From Variovorax sp. JS1663 (lineage in GTDB: Bacteria; Pseudomonadota; Gammaproteobacteria; Burkholderiales; Burkholderiaceae_C): a stretch of DNA of 64,000 nt. This document shows, in pieces, positions 26,389 through 35,956 of this stretch. The DNA lies in NCBI RefSeq assembly GCF_002157355.1, contig NZ_LYMK01000024.1, positions 1-64,000 on the forward strand, written 5' to 3'. A program made the translations under genes and the position numbers. How positions within the stretch are numbered: position 1 is the stretch's first letter; each line of letters opens with the position of its first letter. Below the pieces are notes generated by a model. It saw nothing but the letters and a program-made list of their open reading frames with translations, ran no database searches and had not been told where the DNA came from.

Positions 26389-29300
26389 TTACATCCCACC
26401 GAGACTCGCCAGGAAATCGTCCACGCTCTGTTCCTTTCCGTCCGGCACCTCGTCATCCTCGACCGGAGTGACCTGGGCTGCGACAATCCGCTCGGTGATC
26501 TGCGCCGCAGCCACCGGGTCAGGTCCGCCCAGAGCCGCCTCTACCGAAACCACCAGTTCGCGGGTCTTGTCATTGAAGCCGATCGCGTCTGGCCCGACCT
26601 TCTTCAGCGTCGTCTCGGCGCCGGCCAGCGCGTTCGTCACCCATCCTGGGTTCTGTCCGAGCGTGGCCGAAGCTGTCGCCTTTGGTACTACTGCCGTTGC
26701 CGCCGCATTATGCGTTGGAACTGTCGATTTTCCAGACGCGCCGCGATTATTTTGTTCGTAAACCACTTCTCCTGTGGAGATGAGCGCTGCGATAGTGGCC
26801 TTGACAGCCGTCGACAGGATGTCGGGGGCGAAGATGTCAGAGGCGGCCACGAGCGGCTCGCCGGCGAGGTCCTGCACGGCATCCTTCGCAGCTGATGCAC
26901 CGCCCTCCCCGTCCAGGTCGGCAAAAAGCGCCGGATCGCTGGGAGCCGTGGTCGGCGCCCCAAGGGGCCGGGCCGGCTCGGCAGCGCTGCCTCCCAGCGC
27001 ACCGTCGATGAAGGCGTCCACGTCGATCGCGCCTGGTGGTGCGACTACCGGCGGCGCGACCGGTGCGGGAGCGGGAGCCGTAGCGTTTGCGGGCGAGGCC
27101 GGGAACGCCGGGGGCGCGCGGCGGGTGGGCGAAGTGACCTCCTCCACAGGCATGCGCTCGAAGATCGCATCGTCCAGGTAGGCAAACGGATCGTCGCTTA
27201 CCTCCGGCGCGAGGGTCGGTGCATTGGCTTCCGCGTCAGGCGCGGCCGCGGCAGGCGCGCCACCCGGCCTGGTGAACGACGCAAACTCGCCTGACGACGG
27301 CAGACCCACGCTCTCCTCCGGGTCACCGGCAGGTGCCGCCGCCGCTCCAGCGCCAGGCTGGGCCGTGTTTCCAACGGCGGCGTCCGTGAGCGGGCGGTCC
27401 CCACCCCCGAGCGAACCTGCATCAGGCCCGGTCGCGGCACCCTTGATCAGTCCGAGATCCTCGGCAGCGCGGCGAGCCGCCACGTAGAGGGCTGCGCCAC
27501 GCTCGGCACCGGTGATGCTCGCCGGCAGGCCCTGCGCGACCATCGAGATCCGCCCGATCAGCATGTCATCCTCGACTTGCAGGTTGGGGCTCGTCTTGTA
27601 TGTGAGCATGTCGATGAGCTTGAGGCCTTTGGAGACCTTGTCCTCGAGTGCGTCCGCCTTGATCGCGTTCGCCTCGACCTCGGCCATCGAGACTGGCCGC
27701 ACCTGAAGGAACCGGTTTAGCCGGAACGACCTCATCTTGTATTTGTCGAGGTAGTCGCCGACGTAGAAGCCGGCAATGCCGAAGGTCTTGCCGCGGGTGT
27801 TGATCAGGCCCTGGCCGGTCTTCATGCTCTGCATGTCGTCGATCGTCACTCGCTCGACGGTCTCCACCGATACCGCCATGTCGCGACGGAAGCCGCCGGC
27901 GTTGAGCGCGTACTGGTTGTAGACCGCGACCCGAGCCTTGCCCACGTAGTCCGAGATCAGCTTCTGGGTCTTCTGCGCATCGTCGATCCGCATGAAATAC
28001 TTCGCCACCGCGTTGGCCAGCATCGCGCCCGCTTCGGAGGCGCGGCTACCTTCGGTGAGCTTCTCGATGTCCTGCGCTGCTGCGATCATGCTCATGCCCA
28101 GGCTTCGGGCCTGCGCGAACATCACGGCGATACCGTCCGAGAAGTAGTAGCCCAGCTCGTCCAGCGCCACGAGGAATGGATAGTTCGCCTCGGTCGCCTT
28201 GGATTCGAGCACCATCGAGCGGTCACCTTCGATGTCGGCGCCCAGGTTGCGGCCCATCATCACGCGCAGGCATGCGATCGCCAGCTTGCCCAGGTTTTCC
28301 GCTTCGGAGGCCGACTTCTCCAGCGACGGGATCATCATGACCAGCACGCGGTTGTTCAGCGCCACGTCGACCATGTCGATCTCGGAATACTTCGCCCGGA
28401 AGATGTGGCCGTAGGTCTTGTCCAGCAGGTTGAGCGCCGGCATCAGCTGGCCGATGCGGTAGCCGTGCTGGTCGTAGGTTGCCTGGTCCTGCTCGGTCTT
28501 CTGGGCAGGCTTGCCCGAGGCCGCCGCCGGCGCGCCGCGGCCGCCCAGGCCGCGATCGGTCGGCAGGCCCGTGCGGCTTGCCGAGTTCGGATCGGGGGGC
28601 AGGTTGTACTTGGCGATCACGCGATCGACCATGAAGCCGGGGCAGCCGCCCGACTCGCAATAGCTCTTGATACCCACGAAACCGTAGGACCACTCGCCCT
28701 TCTCGATGTACTCACGATAGCCCTCGGCGTAGAGCTCCTCTACCTTGGGCAAGCCCATGTAGTCGATGTAGGTGCCCACGGAGATCTCGAAGCCCTGCGT
28801 GTCCCGCTTGTAGCAAAGCGCGGCGACGAGGGAGCGCCAGAAGTTGAGCGCCTTCTCCTGCCAGCTCTTGCCGTCGCCCTCGGCCTTCGGGAGCAGGTTG
28901 GCGCCCATCTGGATCTGGGTGTCCGCATCCGAATCGGAGAACGTGTTGATCATGTTCGTGCGCCGGCGGCGCGACGCGCGGATCTTCTCGGGCGAGCTGC
29001 CGCCGATCAGGAAGTTGAGCGCCAGGAAGTCATCGTCCGCGCCCAGCATCCGGCACATGGCCATGAGGTCCAGCGGCATCTTGTTGTCCGCCTTGCCGTC
29101 CGCCAGGAAGAATCCCGAGCCCCAGCACAGCGCGTTGTAGAACATGCCCTTGAGGGTTTCGGACTTGCCCGAGCCGGTCGATCCCAGGATCAGGAAGTGG
29201 GTGCGCAGGTCCGAATCGGCCATCCACACCTCGCGGAAGTTCTCGTAGGGATTGGTCGAGCGCACGTGCCCGACGTACATGATGCCGTCGCCTTCCTTGC

Positions 29301-29562
29301 CCTTCTCGTCTACGCCGTCCGGCGGGTAGCGCAGCGGCAGGATTACGCGATAGCTCAGGTGCGTGAAGAACAGAAAGAGAAAGGCCACCACCCATACGGG
29401 AAAGAGCGGCTTGATCGCGACCGTCGCCAGCACCACCGCCAGAACATTGACGGCGAGGAACTCAGGCTTTGAGAGCTTCTCAGCGTACTTGGCACCCCAC
29501 CCGCGCGTGTCGGCGATGTTGCGTGAGAGCTTTACTTCCTGGTGCTGTTCGATGAGAGGCAT
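26389..29562 (-). CDS. dotL: DotL/TrbC-type coupling protein (type IV coupling ATPase)
   Basis: A 1057-residue VirD4/TraG-superfamily ATPase. Two membrane helices lie near residues 37-54 and 56-72. Walker A is GSTGSGKSE at 127-135. A Walker B-like segment FLVALDELGYYFSDG and a following ARSLGMSMIAAAQDIEKL match the IcmO/TrbC branch. The C-terminal 300 residues are Ala/Pro/Gly-rich and disordered, longer than in Legionella DotL, where this region docks adaptors and DotN. It recruits the relaxosome to the channel. It lies downstream of dotM, with two genes between. Confidence 0.92.
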   Translation of the reverse strand: MPLIEQHQEVKLSRNIADTRGWGAKYAEKLSKPEFLAVNVLAVVLATVAIKPLFPVWVVAFLFLFFTHLSYRVILPLRYPPDGVDEKGKEGDGIMYVGHVRSTNPYENFREVWMADSDLRTHFLILGSTGSGKSETLKGMFYNALCWGSGFFLADGKADNKMPLDLMAMCRMLGADDDFLALNFLIGGSSPEKIRASRRRRTNMINTFSDSDADTQIQMGANLLPKAEGDGKSWQEKALNFWRSLVAALCYKRDTQGFEISVGTYIDYMGLPKVEELYAEGYREYIEKGEWSYGFVGIKSYCESGGCPGFMVDRVIAKYNLPPDPNSASRTGLPTDRGLGGRGAPAAASGKPAQKTEQDQATYDQHGYRIGQLMPALNLLDKTYGHIFRAKYSEIDMVDVALNNRVLVMMIPSLEKSASEAENLGKLAIACLRVMMGRNLGADIEGDRSMVLESKATEANYPFLVALDELGYYFSDGIAVMFAQARSLGMSMIAAAQDIEKLTEGSRASEAGAMLANAVAKYFMRIDDAQKTQKLISDYVGKARVAVYNQYALNAGGFRRDMAVSVETVERVTIDDMQSMKTGQGLINTRGKTFGIAGFYVGDYLDKYKMRSFRLNRFLQVRPVSMAEVEANAIKADALEDKVSKGLKLIDMLTYKTSPNLQVEDDMLIGRISMVAQGLPASITGAERGAALYVAARRAAEDLGLIKGAATGPDAGSLGGGDRPLTDAAVGNTAQPGAGAAAAPAGDPEESVGLPSSGEFASFTRPGGAPAAAAPDAEANAPTLAPEVSDDPFAYLDDAIFERMPVEEVTSPTRRAPPAFPASPANATAPAPAPVAPPVVAPPGAIDVDAFIDGALGGSAAEPARPLGAPTTAPSDPALFADLDGEGGASAAKDAVQDLAGEPLVAASDIFAPDILSTAVKATIAALISTGEVVYEQNNRGASGKSTVPTHNAAATAVVPKATASATLGQNPGWVTNALAGAETTLKKVGPDAIGFNDKTRELVVSVEAALGGPDPVAAAQITERIVAAQVTPVEDDEVPDGKEQSVDDFLASLGGM

Positions 29563-29628
29563 GAGTGGTGCAGTTCAGCGCTGGCGCTGGACGTTTGAAA
29601 GGAAAGAGTCTGGGTTCAGGATCGGCGA

Positions 29629-30414
29629 TCAGGACTTGGCGCCAGTGGCGCCAGTGCCCGCAGGATCTGCCACGTCGACCGCGTCCGCGGCTGCCTCGGC
29701 CGCCCCGCGCGCCGCGAACTCGAAGCCGGCCACCTGGAGGCCGAGTACGGAGCGCGGCGTCTCCTGCAGCATTTTGGTTATCTGCAGCGCGACACCCAGC
29801 GGCCCGACCATGCCGACGCGCACCATCGCAGCCGCCTGCTCATCGCTGCCCTCCAGGATGTCGCAGGCGATCCTGCAGAGCACGTCGTTTGCCGCCTCCA
29901 GCTCCTTCGTGTCCGAGCCGGGGCCCGGGCTTTGCCTGTACAGCGGCCGGGCGATCCAGTTGCGCGTGCGGTCCAGGAGCGCACTGGCATAGAGCATGCC
30001 GGGCCGGTGCGCCTTCTCGACATCCACGAGGGCCGCCATCACGGCGCCCATGACGCCACGCACGAACTGCTCGCGCATCACGTTGTTGGTGGCAGTCAGG
30101 GTGGAGACCGGGGACACGGCGTTGTCTGGTGCCGCGATCTCCACGACGAGTGCCGAGATCGCCAGCGTCTCGCGCGACGTCAGCGCCTCCAGCACCCGCT
30201 CCACGCGGCGGGGATTGACCTTGGGCAGCAGCGCGCCGCTCGACCAAGCTCTGGCCGCCGCGCGCAGGCCGTCGTCAAAGGCTGCGACGCAATCCGCGAC
30301 CTCTGGCGAGATGGGTGGAGCCTCTTCCTCCGGGGCGGGCGCCGTCCCCGGAGGCTGGCGGTTCGCCAGGCCGCGCAAGCGAGCGAACATGCCATTGAGG
30401 GCGGGAACATGCAT
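29629..30414 (-). CDS. Hypothetical protein between the DsbC-like gene and dotL
   Basis: A 261-residue, mainly helical, soluble protein starting MHVPALNGMFARLRGLANR. Residues 20-35 and 235-261 are low-complexity. The core (about 35-230) has several amphipathic helices and no recognised motif. It lies 69 bases after the DsbC-like gene and 66 bases before dotL, all on the same strand, so it is likely part of the coupling-protein operon. Function unknown. Confidence 0.7.
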   Translation of the reverse strand: MHVPALNGMFARLRGLANRQPPGTAPAPEEEAPPISPEVADCVAAFDDGLRAAARAWSSGALLPKVNPRRVERVLEALTSRETLAISALVVEIAAPDNAVSPVSTLTATNNVMREQFVRGVMGAVMAALVDVEKAHRPGMLYASALLDRTRNWIARPLYRQSPGPGSDTKELEAANDVLCRIACDILEGSDEQAAAMVRVGMVGPLGVALQITKMLQETPRSVLGLQVAGFEFAARGAAEAAADAVDVADPAGTGATGAKS

Positions 30415-30483
30415 GCGTAGGTCCGATGGCCGGGAAACGGGCGGGAGAGCGGAAAACAGGGGGGAAAACAGGCTGCGCGCCGA

Positions 30484-31551
30484 TCAGCGCGCAGCCCCAT
30501 CCTTCAGGCCACCGTTTTCGGCAAGCCATTTGTTGATGTCGTCAAGCGACCCCGAGCCGGCGATCACCTTGCCGGTCGCCGACACCAGCGTCGGGGTGCC
30601 GGTGAAGTTCAGCGCGACGAAGGCGCCGTTGGCCTTGATGGCCTTGTCCTCGGCGCCAGCACATTTGCCGTCGCTCACCGCGTCGCCGGTAGGCGCATAG
30701 CCGCCGATCGCCGCCGACCAGGCCGAGACGGTGTCCTTCGCGCACAGCACGTTCCTGACCAGCTCCTCCGAGCCGACCTTGAAGGAAACCGGCACGATCA
30801 CCGGAACGAAGCGCGGGTCGATCTGCGACAGCTTCGGCTCCAGGTCCTTGCACGACGGGCAGTTCGGGTCGCTGAAGATCACGAAGGGCTGCCCGGACGG
30901 ACGCATCTGGATGCCCATCTCGCGCGACACGTTGGCGACCACCTGCATCTCCGTGGCCGAAAGGGTATCGCCGAGCGTGCGATCGCGCAGCTCCGGCGGG
31001 ACCTCATTGGTCTGAGCGGTATCGCTCTTTGGCACGGTCACCCCGTAGTGCGTGCCCGGGGGCAGATTGCCGGAACTGCGGGCGCGCCACTGCGAACACA
31101 TCGTCACGAGGAGCACGATGCCCATGAACATGAGGAACCAGCGCACCAGCGTCAGCGCCGTCCGCCCGAGAGCGCGAGGCGAGTTGACCCGATCGACCAG
31201 TCCCTTGCAGGCCCGCCCGAGGATGCTCGGAACGGCGGTGCCTGCTTCCGCCGGATGCGTGAACTGCTCGACGATCTGGCGATAGGCCGGCAGCTCCCGC
31301 AGGCGGCCCGGCAGCGGCTGCACCAGCGACGACCAGAGAATCGAATCGTTGAAGTGAAGCTCCAGCTCGGACTTCTGTCCGTTCCACCAGATCTTCCACA
31401 CCTCACCGGGGCGCACCGCGGTCCATAGCGCTACGGGATGAGCCCGCTCAAGGTCCGGGATGCCGGTCTCAATGAAGTTGAATGGCGAGCCCGCCAGCGA
31501 AAGCGTCGGGACTGGGTTCGCCGCGCCCGGCTGCGTGTTGAGATCGTTCAT
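30484..31551 (-). CDS. trbB: TrbB-like thioredoxin-fold (DsbC-type) protein
   Basis: A 355-residue protein with a cytoplasmic N-terminal part, one membrane helix (about residues 134-151) and a periplasmic thioredoxin-fold domain with the active site FSDPNCPSCKDL (Cys231/Cys234) and the cis-Pro loop FTGTPTLV. DsbC/TrbB-like isomerases correct disulfides in transfer proteins; the cysteine-rich PilV and DotA are plausible clients. Start at 31551 (MNDLNTQ) gives the family order TrbA-TrbB; upstream frame is noncoding-like. It follows dotM by 19 bases. Confidence 0.85.
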   Translation of the reverse strand: MNDLNTQPGAANPVPTLSLAGSPFNFIETGIPDLERAHPVALWTAVRPGEVWKIWWNGQKSELELHFNDSILWSSLVQPLPGRLRELPAYRQIVEQFTHPAEAGTAVPSILGRACKGLVDRVNSPRALGRTALTLVRWFLMFMGIVLLVTMCSQWRARSSGNLPPGTHYGVTVPKSDTAQTNEVPPELRDRTLGDTLSATEMQVVANVSREMGIQMRPSGQPFVIFSDPNCPSCKDLEPKLSQIDPRFVPVIVPVSFKVGSEELVRNVLCAKDTVSAWSAAIGGYAPTGDAVSDGKCAGAEDKAIKANGAFVALNFTGTPTLVSATGKVIAGSGSLDDINKWLAENGGLKDGAAR

Positions 31552-31570
31552 GGGTCGCTCAGGTTGGAAA

Positions 31571-33100
31571 TCAGAAATCAATGCCGCCAGAAGCAGCACC
31601 GGCACGGCCAGCTGCTCCCGTCCGGCCGGCCGCCGCGGCCAGCGCTGCGAAGTCAGCCATGGACTCGCCATTGCCCATCAGGGACTGAGCGCCGTCGCGC
31701 GACTTCGCATTGAAGCGCCGCGCGGACTCCTCGCGCTCGCCGCGCGCCTCGTCGTCGAACCGGGTATCCGCGTTCGCAACCTCCAGGGCCTCGGCCGGGG
31801 GCAGCGGGGGAGCTTGCAGCTTCACGTTGTTCGCGCGGCGCCACACCTGTCCCTCGGCCCACCACTTGTCCTCGTCGTCGTCGGTACCGTTGACGTAGTG
31901 ATTCCAGGCTTCGACCATCGCCTCTTCGGCCGGCTGCACAACGATCTGGGGGTGGCCCTGAGGGCTGACCGGCACCAGACCAGCCTTGGCCGCCTTGCGC
32001 TCGAAGTCGTACTGGCACCAGACGGCCGCCGATTCCGTGTGAGGCACCTTGCGCAGCACCGTGTTCAGCACGTAGAACAGGATGCGGTCCTGCGGCTTGA
32101 GCCAGATCCATTGCCGGTGCGTCACCTTGCCCTGGCGCTTGGCCATGAAGAACAGCGCGTACAGGTAGGTGTACTCCCAGTGATGCACTGCGAAAAGATT
32201 CGCCGCCTTCTCGTGTGTGCGGTACTTGTCGAAGATCCACTGCGCCACGGTCAAGTTAGGCAGGCCGTCCGGGTGAGCCGTGCACGAGTAGTTGAGCTCG
32301 TTCATCGCGCGCTCGTATTCCTTCTTGCCTTCCTTGCCGCCAAAGGCGTGCGCGACCAGCAGCGCGTACATGACTTTGCCCGTCGGGCTCATTCGATCGG
32401 GGTAGACCACCTTCTTGCCGCGGTCGTGCATGACGGAGACAAGCTGGATGCCCAGCATGTGGCTCTTGAGCCGGTTCGTGCCCTTGATGAGCTTCGGCTC
32501 ACCCTGGAAGTAGAGACGGATCTGGTCGAGGTTGACCTTGCTGTCCGTGAGCATCGGCTTGCCATTGATCTTGTGCTTCATGAGCACCTCCTCCGGCCAG
32601 ACCTGGCGACGCCATTTCGGAAGCTGGTCCAGGATAAGCTGCGAGCCCAGGTGCATCACGGGCACGACGCCAGAGAATCGCCGCGACAGGATCTGCGTGA
32701 GCGATTCGGGCGTCGGCTTGCGCGCCAGCTTGTTCGCTTTGCGCGTGAAGGTCCAGGCGACAAGGCCAACCATGGCCGTTGCGGTCAGAGCGACGAGCGG
32801 CAGGAGCGCCATGTCGATGAAGCGCAGGAAGTCGAAGATCGAAACGTCCTTCGGCCGGGCGCGGAAGGCGTCATGCAGGTAGCTGATGCGACCCCACGTG
32901 ACGCCGCCACCGGGCACCAGGTTGTAAAGCCACGCGACCGCCTTGAAGAAGGGCGTGAAGTAGTAGACGATCCGATTGGAGCCGGTGAACCAGATCGCAG
33001 CGCCCAGGATCAGGACGACCAACCCCATGCCCAGCACCATCTGGATGCCCTGGCTCTCGGCGCTCGCCGCATTTGACGTCGCACTGTTCGCCTTGGCCAT
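31571..33100 (-). CDS. dotM: DotM/TrbA-like coupling-complex membrane protein
   Basis: A 509-residue protein. One helix near residues 20-40 and a second near 97-118 anchor it in the inner membrane, followed by a large cytoplasmic domain with HHWEYTYLYALFFMAKRQGK and WIWLKPQDRILFYVLNTVLR, the typical conserved region of IcmP/DotM and TrbA. DotM works with DotL in substrate recruitment. The start ATG overlaps the stop of the transglycosylase gene (TGATG), so the two are coupled. The C-terminus is Gly/Ala-rich. Confidence 0.87.
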   Translation of the reverse strand: MAKANSATSNAASAESQGIQMVLGMGLVVLILGAAIWFTGSNRIVYYFTPFFKAVAWLYNLVPGGGVTWGRISYLHDAFRARPKDVSIFDFLRFIDMALLPLVALTATAMVGLVAWTFTRKANKLARKPTPESLTQILSRRFSGVVPVMHLGSQLILDQLPKWRRQVWPEEVLMKHKINGKPMLTDSKVNLDQIRLYFQGEPKLIKGTNRLKSHMLGIQLVSVMHDRGKKVVYPDRMSPTGKVMYALLVAHAFGGKEGKKEYERAMNELNYSCTAHPDGLPNLTVAQWIFDKYRTHEKAANLFAVHHWEYTYLYALFFMAKRQGKVTHRQWIWLKPQDRILFYVLNTVLRKVPHTESAAVWCQYDFERKAAKAGLVPVSPQGHPQIVVQPAEEAMVEAWNHYVNGTDDDEDKWWAEGQVWRRANNVKLQAPPLPPAEALEVANADTRFDDEARGEREESARRFNAKSRDGAQSLMGNGESMADFAALAAAAGRTGAAGRAGAASGGIDF

Positions 33101-33597
33101 CAGAAGGCTCCTCGCTGCAAGATTCCAAGGTGCTCGTCCCACACCCGTGCGATGTACTTCTGCTGCAGCTCGGTCGAGTTGGGCGAGTGGTAGCGCGCCG
33201 CGGCGCACCACAGGTTGCCCTTGCACTGCGCGGCCTGCGACTCTTTCCGCAGGATGTACGACTGGGCCATCAGGGCCTGGCAGTTGTCATTGAGCAGCCG
33301 CTCCGGCGCAATGCCGTAGTTCTTCATCAGATGCGGCGCCCACCACTTGGTGTTGATCTGCGCGATGCCCAGATCGCAGCCGCCGGCGGCGTTCTTGCAG
33401 TTGACCGCCTGCTTGCCGCGCGACTCCCATTTCACGATGGCCAGCAGCAGCATGGCGGGCACGTCATAGCGGTTGGCAGCCGCCTGCACGCAGTTCGCAG
33501 GCAGTTGGGCTGGAAGCGCTACATTGACCTGGTGGGTCTGGGCGGGCTGACCCATGCCGAGCGAACCGGCCAGCACGGTGATCAGCAGAAAATCCAT
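33100..33597 (-). CDS. Lytic transglycosylase (VirB1-like)
   Basis: A 165-residue secreted SLT-type transglycosylase. Start at MDFLLITVLAG gives a signal peptide of about 20 residues. The catalytic Glu58 lies in LLAIVKWESRG, and the following GCDLGIAQINTKWW and AARYHS motifs match family 1 lytic transglycosylases. It opens peptidoglycan for the transfer channel. It overlaps the upstream gene by 16 bases and the dotM start by 1 base. Four cysteines may form disulfides. Confidence 0.9.
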   Translation of the reverse strand: MDFLLITVLAGSLGMGQPAQTHQVNVALPAQLPANCVQAAANRYDVPAMLLLAIVKWESRGKQAVNCKNAAGGCDLGIAQINTKWWAPHLMKNYGIAPERLLNDNCQALMAQSYILRKESQAAQCKGNLWCAAARYHSPNSTELQQKYIARVWDEHLGILQRGAF

Positions 33598-34151
33598 CGG
33601 AAGAATTTCGGCTGGACGAGGAACGTCTTGAAGTTGACGAGCGAGCGCCGGGTGTACTGGTACTCGACCAGCGCCCAGCGAAAGGTGGTCGCAACGCCGA
33701 CCGCCAGGACCGTCAGGCTCGTCGGGATCAGCAGGAATGCGATCCACATCGGCACGTTGAAAATCATGAAGCAGACCAACGCGAAAGCGACGATCGTCAT
33801 CACGATCGAGCCGTATTTGGCCCGGCGCGCGGCACTGATCTGGCTGGCGTGGTGGGCGGGGCTCCAATCCATCACACGGTAGAGGAATTCGAACCGCTCA
33901 GCCGGGTCCGTCGGAAGGTCGTGCTCGGAGCCATCCTTCAGAATCACGGTCTTGATCGGAAGCTTCGACTCGTTGAGCAGGCGCTGGCGCGTCTCGCGCG
34001 CAGCTTCCCATGCTTCGCTCAGGTTCTGCCTGGAGCGGCCGAACTGGCCGACCGCAAGGCCTACGCCCTTGGGGACCAGCGCGCTGTTAGCAAGTTTTGC
34101 GGTGCGGCGCAGCTTCGTGGGCGACTTCTCGCCAATCTGGTGGTCAGTCAT
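33582..34151 (-). CDS. Hypothetical inner-membrane protein upstream of the transglycosylase gene
   Basis: A 189-residue protein with a basic soluble N-terminus (about 110 residues) and two tight membrane helices (about 113-133 and 136-156). It ends FLVQPKFFRWIFC. It overlaps the transglycosylase gene by 16 bases. Its ATG lies 7 bases inside from the right end of IscB element 1, and no good ribosome site remains upstream, so the insertion may have replaced its original leader. Location suggests a transfer role; no named family is recognised. Confidence 0.75.
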   Translation of the reverse strand: MTDHQIGEKSPTKLRRTAKLANSALVPKGVGLAVGQFGRSRQNLSEAWEAARETRQRLLNESKLPIKTVILKDGSEHDLPTDPAERFEFLYRVMDWSPAHHASQISAARRAKYGSIVMTIVAFALVCFMIFNVPMWIAFLLIPTSLTVLAVGVATTFRWALVEYQYTRRSLVNFKTFLVQPKFFRWIFC

Positions 34152-34158
34152 CCGAAGT

Positions 34159-35940
34159 CGCGTGAACCCGTGGCCTTCTTGCCTGGGAGGTAGAGCGCCG
34201 GATGCGCAGCATCCGATGCCTTGTGCCTTGCCTGCTCACGTCTTTGAAATGGCACGGTTGAGAAAATAGCCATACCCGTCGTTGCGTTGAACGACGCGGC
34301 AGTGCCGGTGATTGATGCCCTGAAAGACGGCAGCGATACCATCCCGGTGCGTCTGAACGTTGAAGCTGCCTGAGGCCCGCACAGCTACTCGCCCGGCGTG
34401 CACGCCGGCCTTGACGCCCTTCGGAACCTTGGCGATCACCATGTCACCGGTGCCAAAGCCATGAACTCGTTTGCTGCGCATCAAATAGCCACGCGGAAAG
34501 CCGAACTTGTCCAACCGAGTTCTCTGGTAGCTGCCGCGCCCCGTGCATTTGACAGTGAGCACCGGCTTGACCCAGCCTGAAATGGCATCAACCAGGCCGA
34601 CGCAGGCAGCGTCGAGCGAATGGGTCTTCGGTACACTGAGCATGCTGCGGTTGAACTTCGTGCGGCCGCCAGAAGAGAGTTCCAAAGGAACGCCCGTCGC
34701 CTTCAATGCGTCGGCAAGTGCCCAGCGGGTTGCATTGACGGCTGCCGCATCCTTGAGCGGTCGCTTGGCATACGCGAGGATGTGTGCCAGGCGCTTGGGG
34801 TCCTTGGCGAGATACTCCTCGATGGGACGCGATCCCTTCTTTTGGTTGCAGCACTGGCACGCCAGCGTCAGGTTCGAGGGGCGGTTGCTGCCACTGCGTG
34901 CTTTGGCTTGAATGTGCTCAATCTGCAACGGCACGTCCTTGGTTCCGCAGTAGGCGCACGCGCGGCCCCATTTCTCGAGCAGGTACTCGCGAATCTCATA
35001 GCCATGCAACGTCCCCTGCTGATATTCCATGCCCGAGATCTCCGGGTTCTGCAGCGCCTGCATGTCAAAACACACCAGCTCGGAGCTGATGGATTTGATC
35101 GGCGCCCAACGCTGCAGGCGCTTGACCCAGGCCATCGTGGTGTCCACGCGGTGCTGCAGCGAAGGTGCGAGCCATCCAGTTTTGACGCCGCATCGGTTGA
35201 GAAACCGCGGCGCGCGGTAGCGCAGGTTGCCGCGGCGGCGTCGACGCATCTGGCGGCGCGCCGTCAGGGCCTCAGAGATCTGGCGTCCGCGATGAATGAT
35301 CTCCATCAGGTTGACCACGGTCGCGGCGCGTCGGACCTCGCCGGTGGCGTCAGTCGACTCACTCTCACGCACCAAGGCCGCCCCGGTGGCCTTGCTGCCC
35401 GGATCGAGCTTCAGACGCAGGTGCTGCAGGGTGCAATCGTCTTGCGTTCGGTCCACGAGCCGGATCACGAATGGCTGCAGCCGATGCACGCGCGCGCGAC
35501 CGCAGTTCAGCAGTTTGCGGGCGCGCTTCTCGCTGCAGGGCATCAGCGGTCGGCCGCTTCGGTCCAGAACATACACAGACACCAGAACTCCTATCTCTCG
35601 CCACTGCAGACTGTGCAGCGCAGGCTGGCTTTCCAGCTGTCGCCCTTACGGGCCTGGTGACGGGTGCCAACGGGTCTCTCGACCTTCTGACACCGCTCCC
35701 CTCGACCATGTTGAGTAGCAGCCTGAAGGTCAACGAAGGCCTTCGGTCGCAAACCGTTTCGTGCTCACCCGAAGCGTGTCTGCATCTGCAACTTCCAGAG
35801 CCTGGAACTGAGGAAGCATTCCAGGGTGGGTCTTTAACTTCTACGCAACGTAGCGGGATGGTTACCGCTTGGTCTGGTCAACATTGGGCTTGTTTGGATT
35901 TCTCCTTGCAAGCCCCGTCGTTTAGGACGGGGTTGTTGAC
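34159..35940 (-). mobile_element. IscB element 1 (IS200/IS605-like, iscB plus omega-RNA)
   Basis: Ends were set by comparing this copy with element 2. Both begin GTCARCAACCCCG at the omega-RNA side and end TTCACGCG at the iscB 3' side. Length is 1782 bp against 1784 bp for element 2. A hairpin (CCCCGTC/GACGGGG) marks the left end. It lies exactly between the stop of the gene ending at 35942 and the ATG at 34151. No tnpA is present. Confidence 0.8.
34236..35582 (-). CDS. iscB: IscB, RNA-guided nuclease (copy 1)
   Basis: A 448-residue IscB, an ancestor-type relative of Cas9. The N-terminal PLMP segment (RPLMPCSEKRARKLL) leads to RuvC-I with Asp60 (KLDPGSKATG), an Arg-rich bridge helix (RRQMRRRRRGNLRYR), RuvC-II with Glu168 (SISSELV), an HNH domain with zinc cysteines (CAYC, CQCC) and His223 (QIEHI), then RuvC-III with His321 and Asp324 (THSLDAACV). 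All key residues are intact. GTG start with GGAG six bases upstream. Together with the upstream omega-RNA it should nick or cut matching DNA. About three quarters of residues match copy 2. Confidence 0.95.
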   Translation of the reverse strand: MSVYVLDRSGRPLMPCSEKRARKLLNCGRARVHRLQPFVIRLVDRTQDDCTLQHLRLKLDPGSKATGAALVRESESTDATGEVRRAATVVNLMEIIHRGRQISEALTARRQMRRRRRGNLRYRAPRFLNRCGVKTGWLAPSLQHRVDTTMAWVKRLQRWAPIKSISSELVCFDMQALQNPEISGMEYQQGTLHGYEIREYLLEKWGRACAYCGTKDVPLQIEHIQAKARSGSNRPSNLTLACQCCNQKKGSRPIEEYLAKDPKRLAHILAYAKRPLKDAAAVNATRWALADALKATGVPLELSSGGRTKFNRSMLSVPKTHSLDAACVGLVDAISGWVKPVLTVKCTGRGSYQRTRLDKFGFPRGYLMRSKRVHGFGTGDMVIAKVPKGVKAGVHAGRVAVRASGSFNVQTHRDGIAAVFQGINHRHCRVVQRNDGYGYFLNRAISKT

Positions 35941-35956
35941 CTCAGCTTCCGTTCGA
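35590..35956 (-). ncRNA. Predicted omega-RNA of IscB copy 1
   Basis: The 350 bases upstream of iscB have no reading frame but are far more conserved with element 2 (roughly 88% by eye) than needed for a leader, with shared blocks such as CGACCATGTTGAGTAGCAGC. IscB omega-RNAs are made from this region, guide first. The guide would be 35941-35956, taken from the 3' end of the neighbouring gene, including its stop codon. Confidence 0.75.

Noticed and set aside
33100..33867. Longer transglycosylase start
   Set aside because: The extra 90 residues overlap the upstream membrane gene and precede a proper signal peptide.
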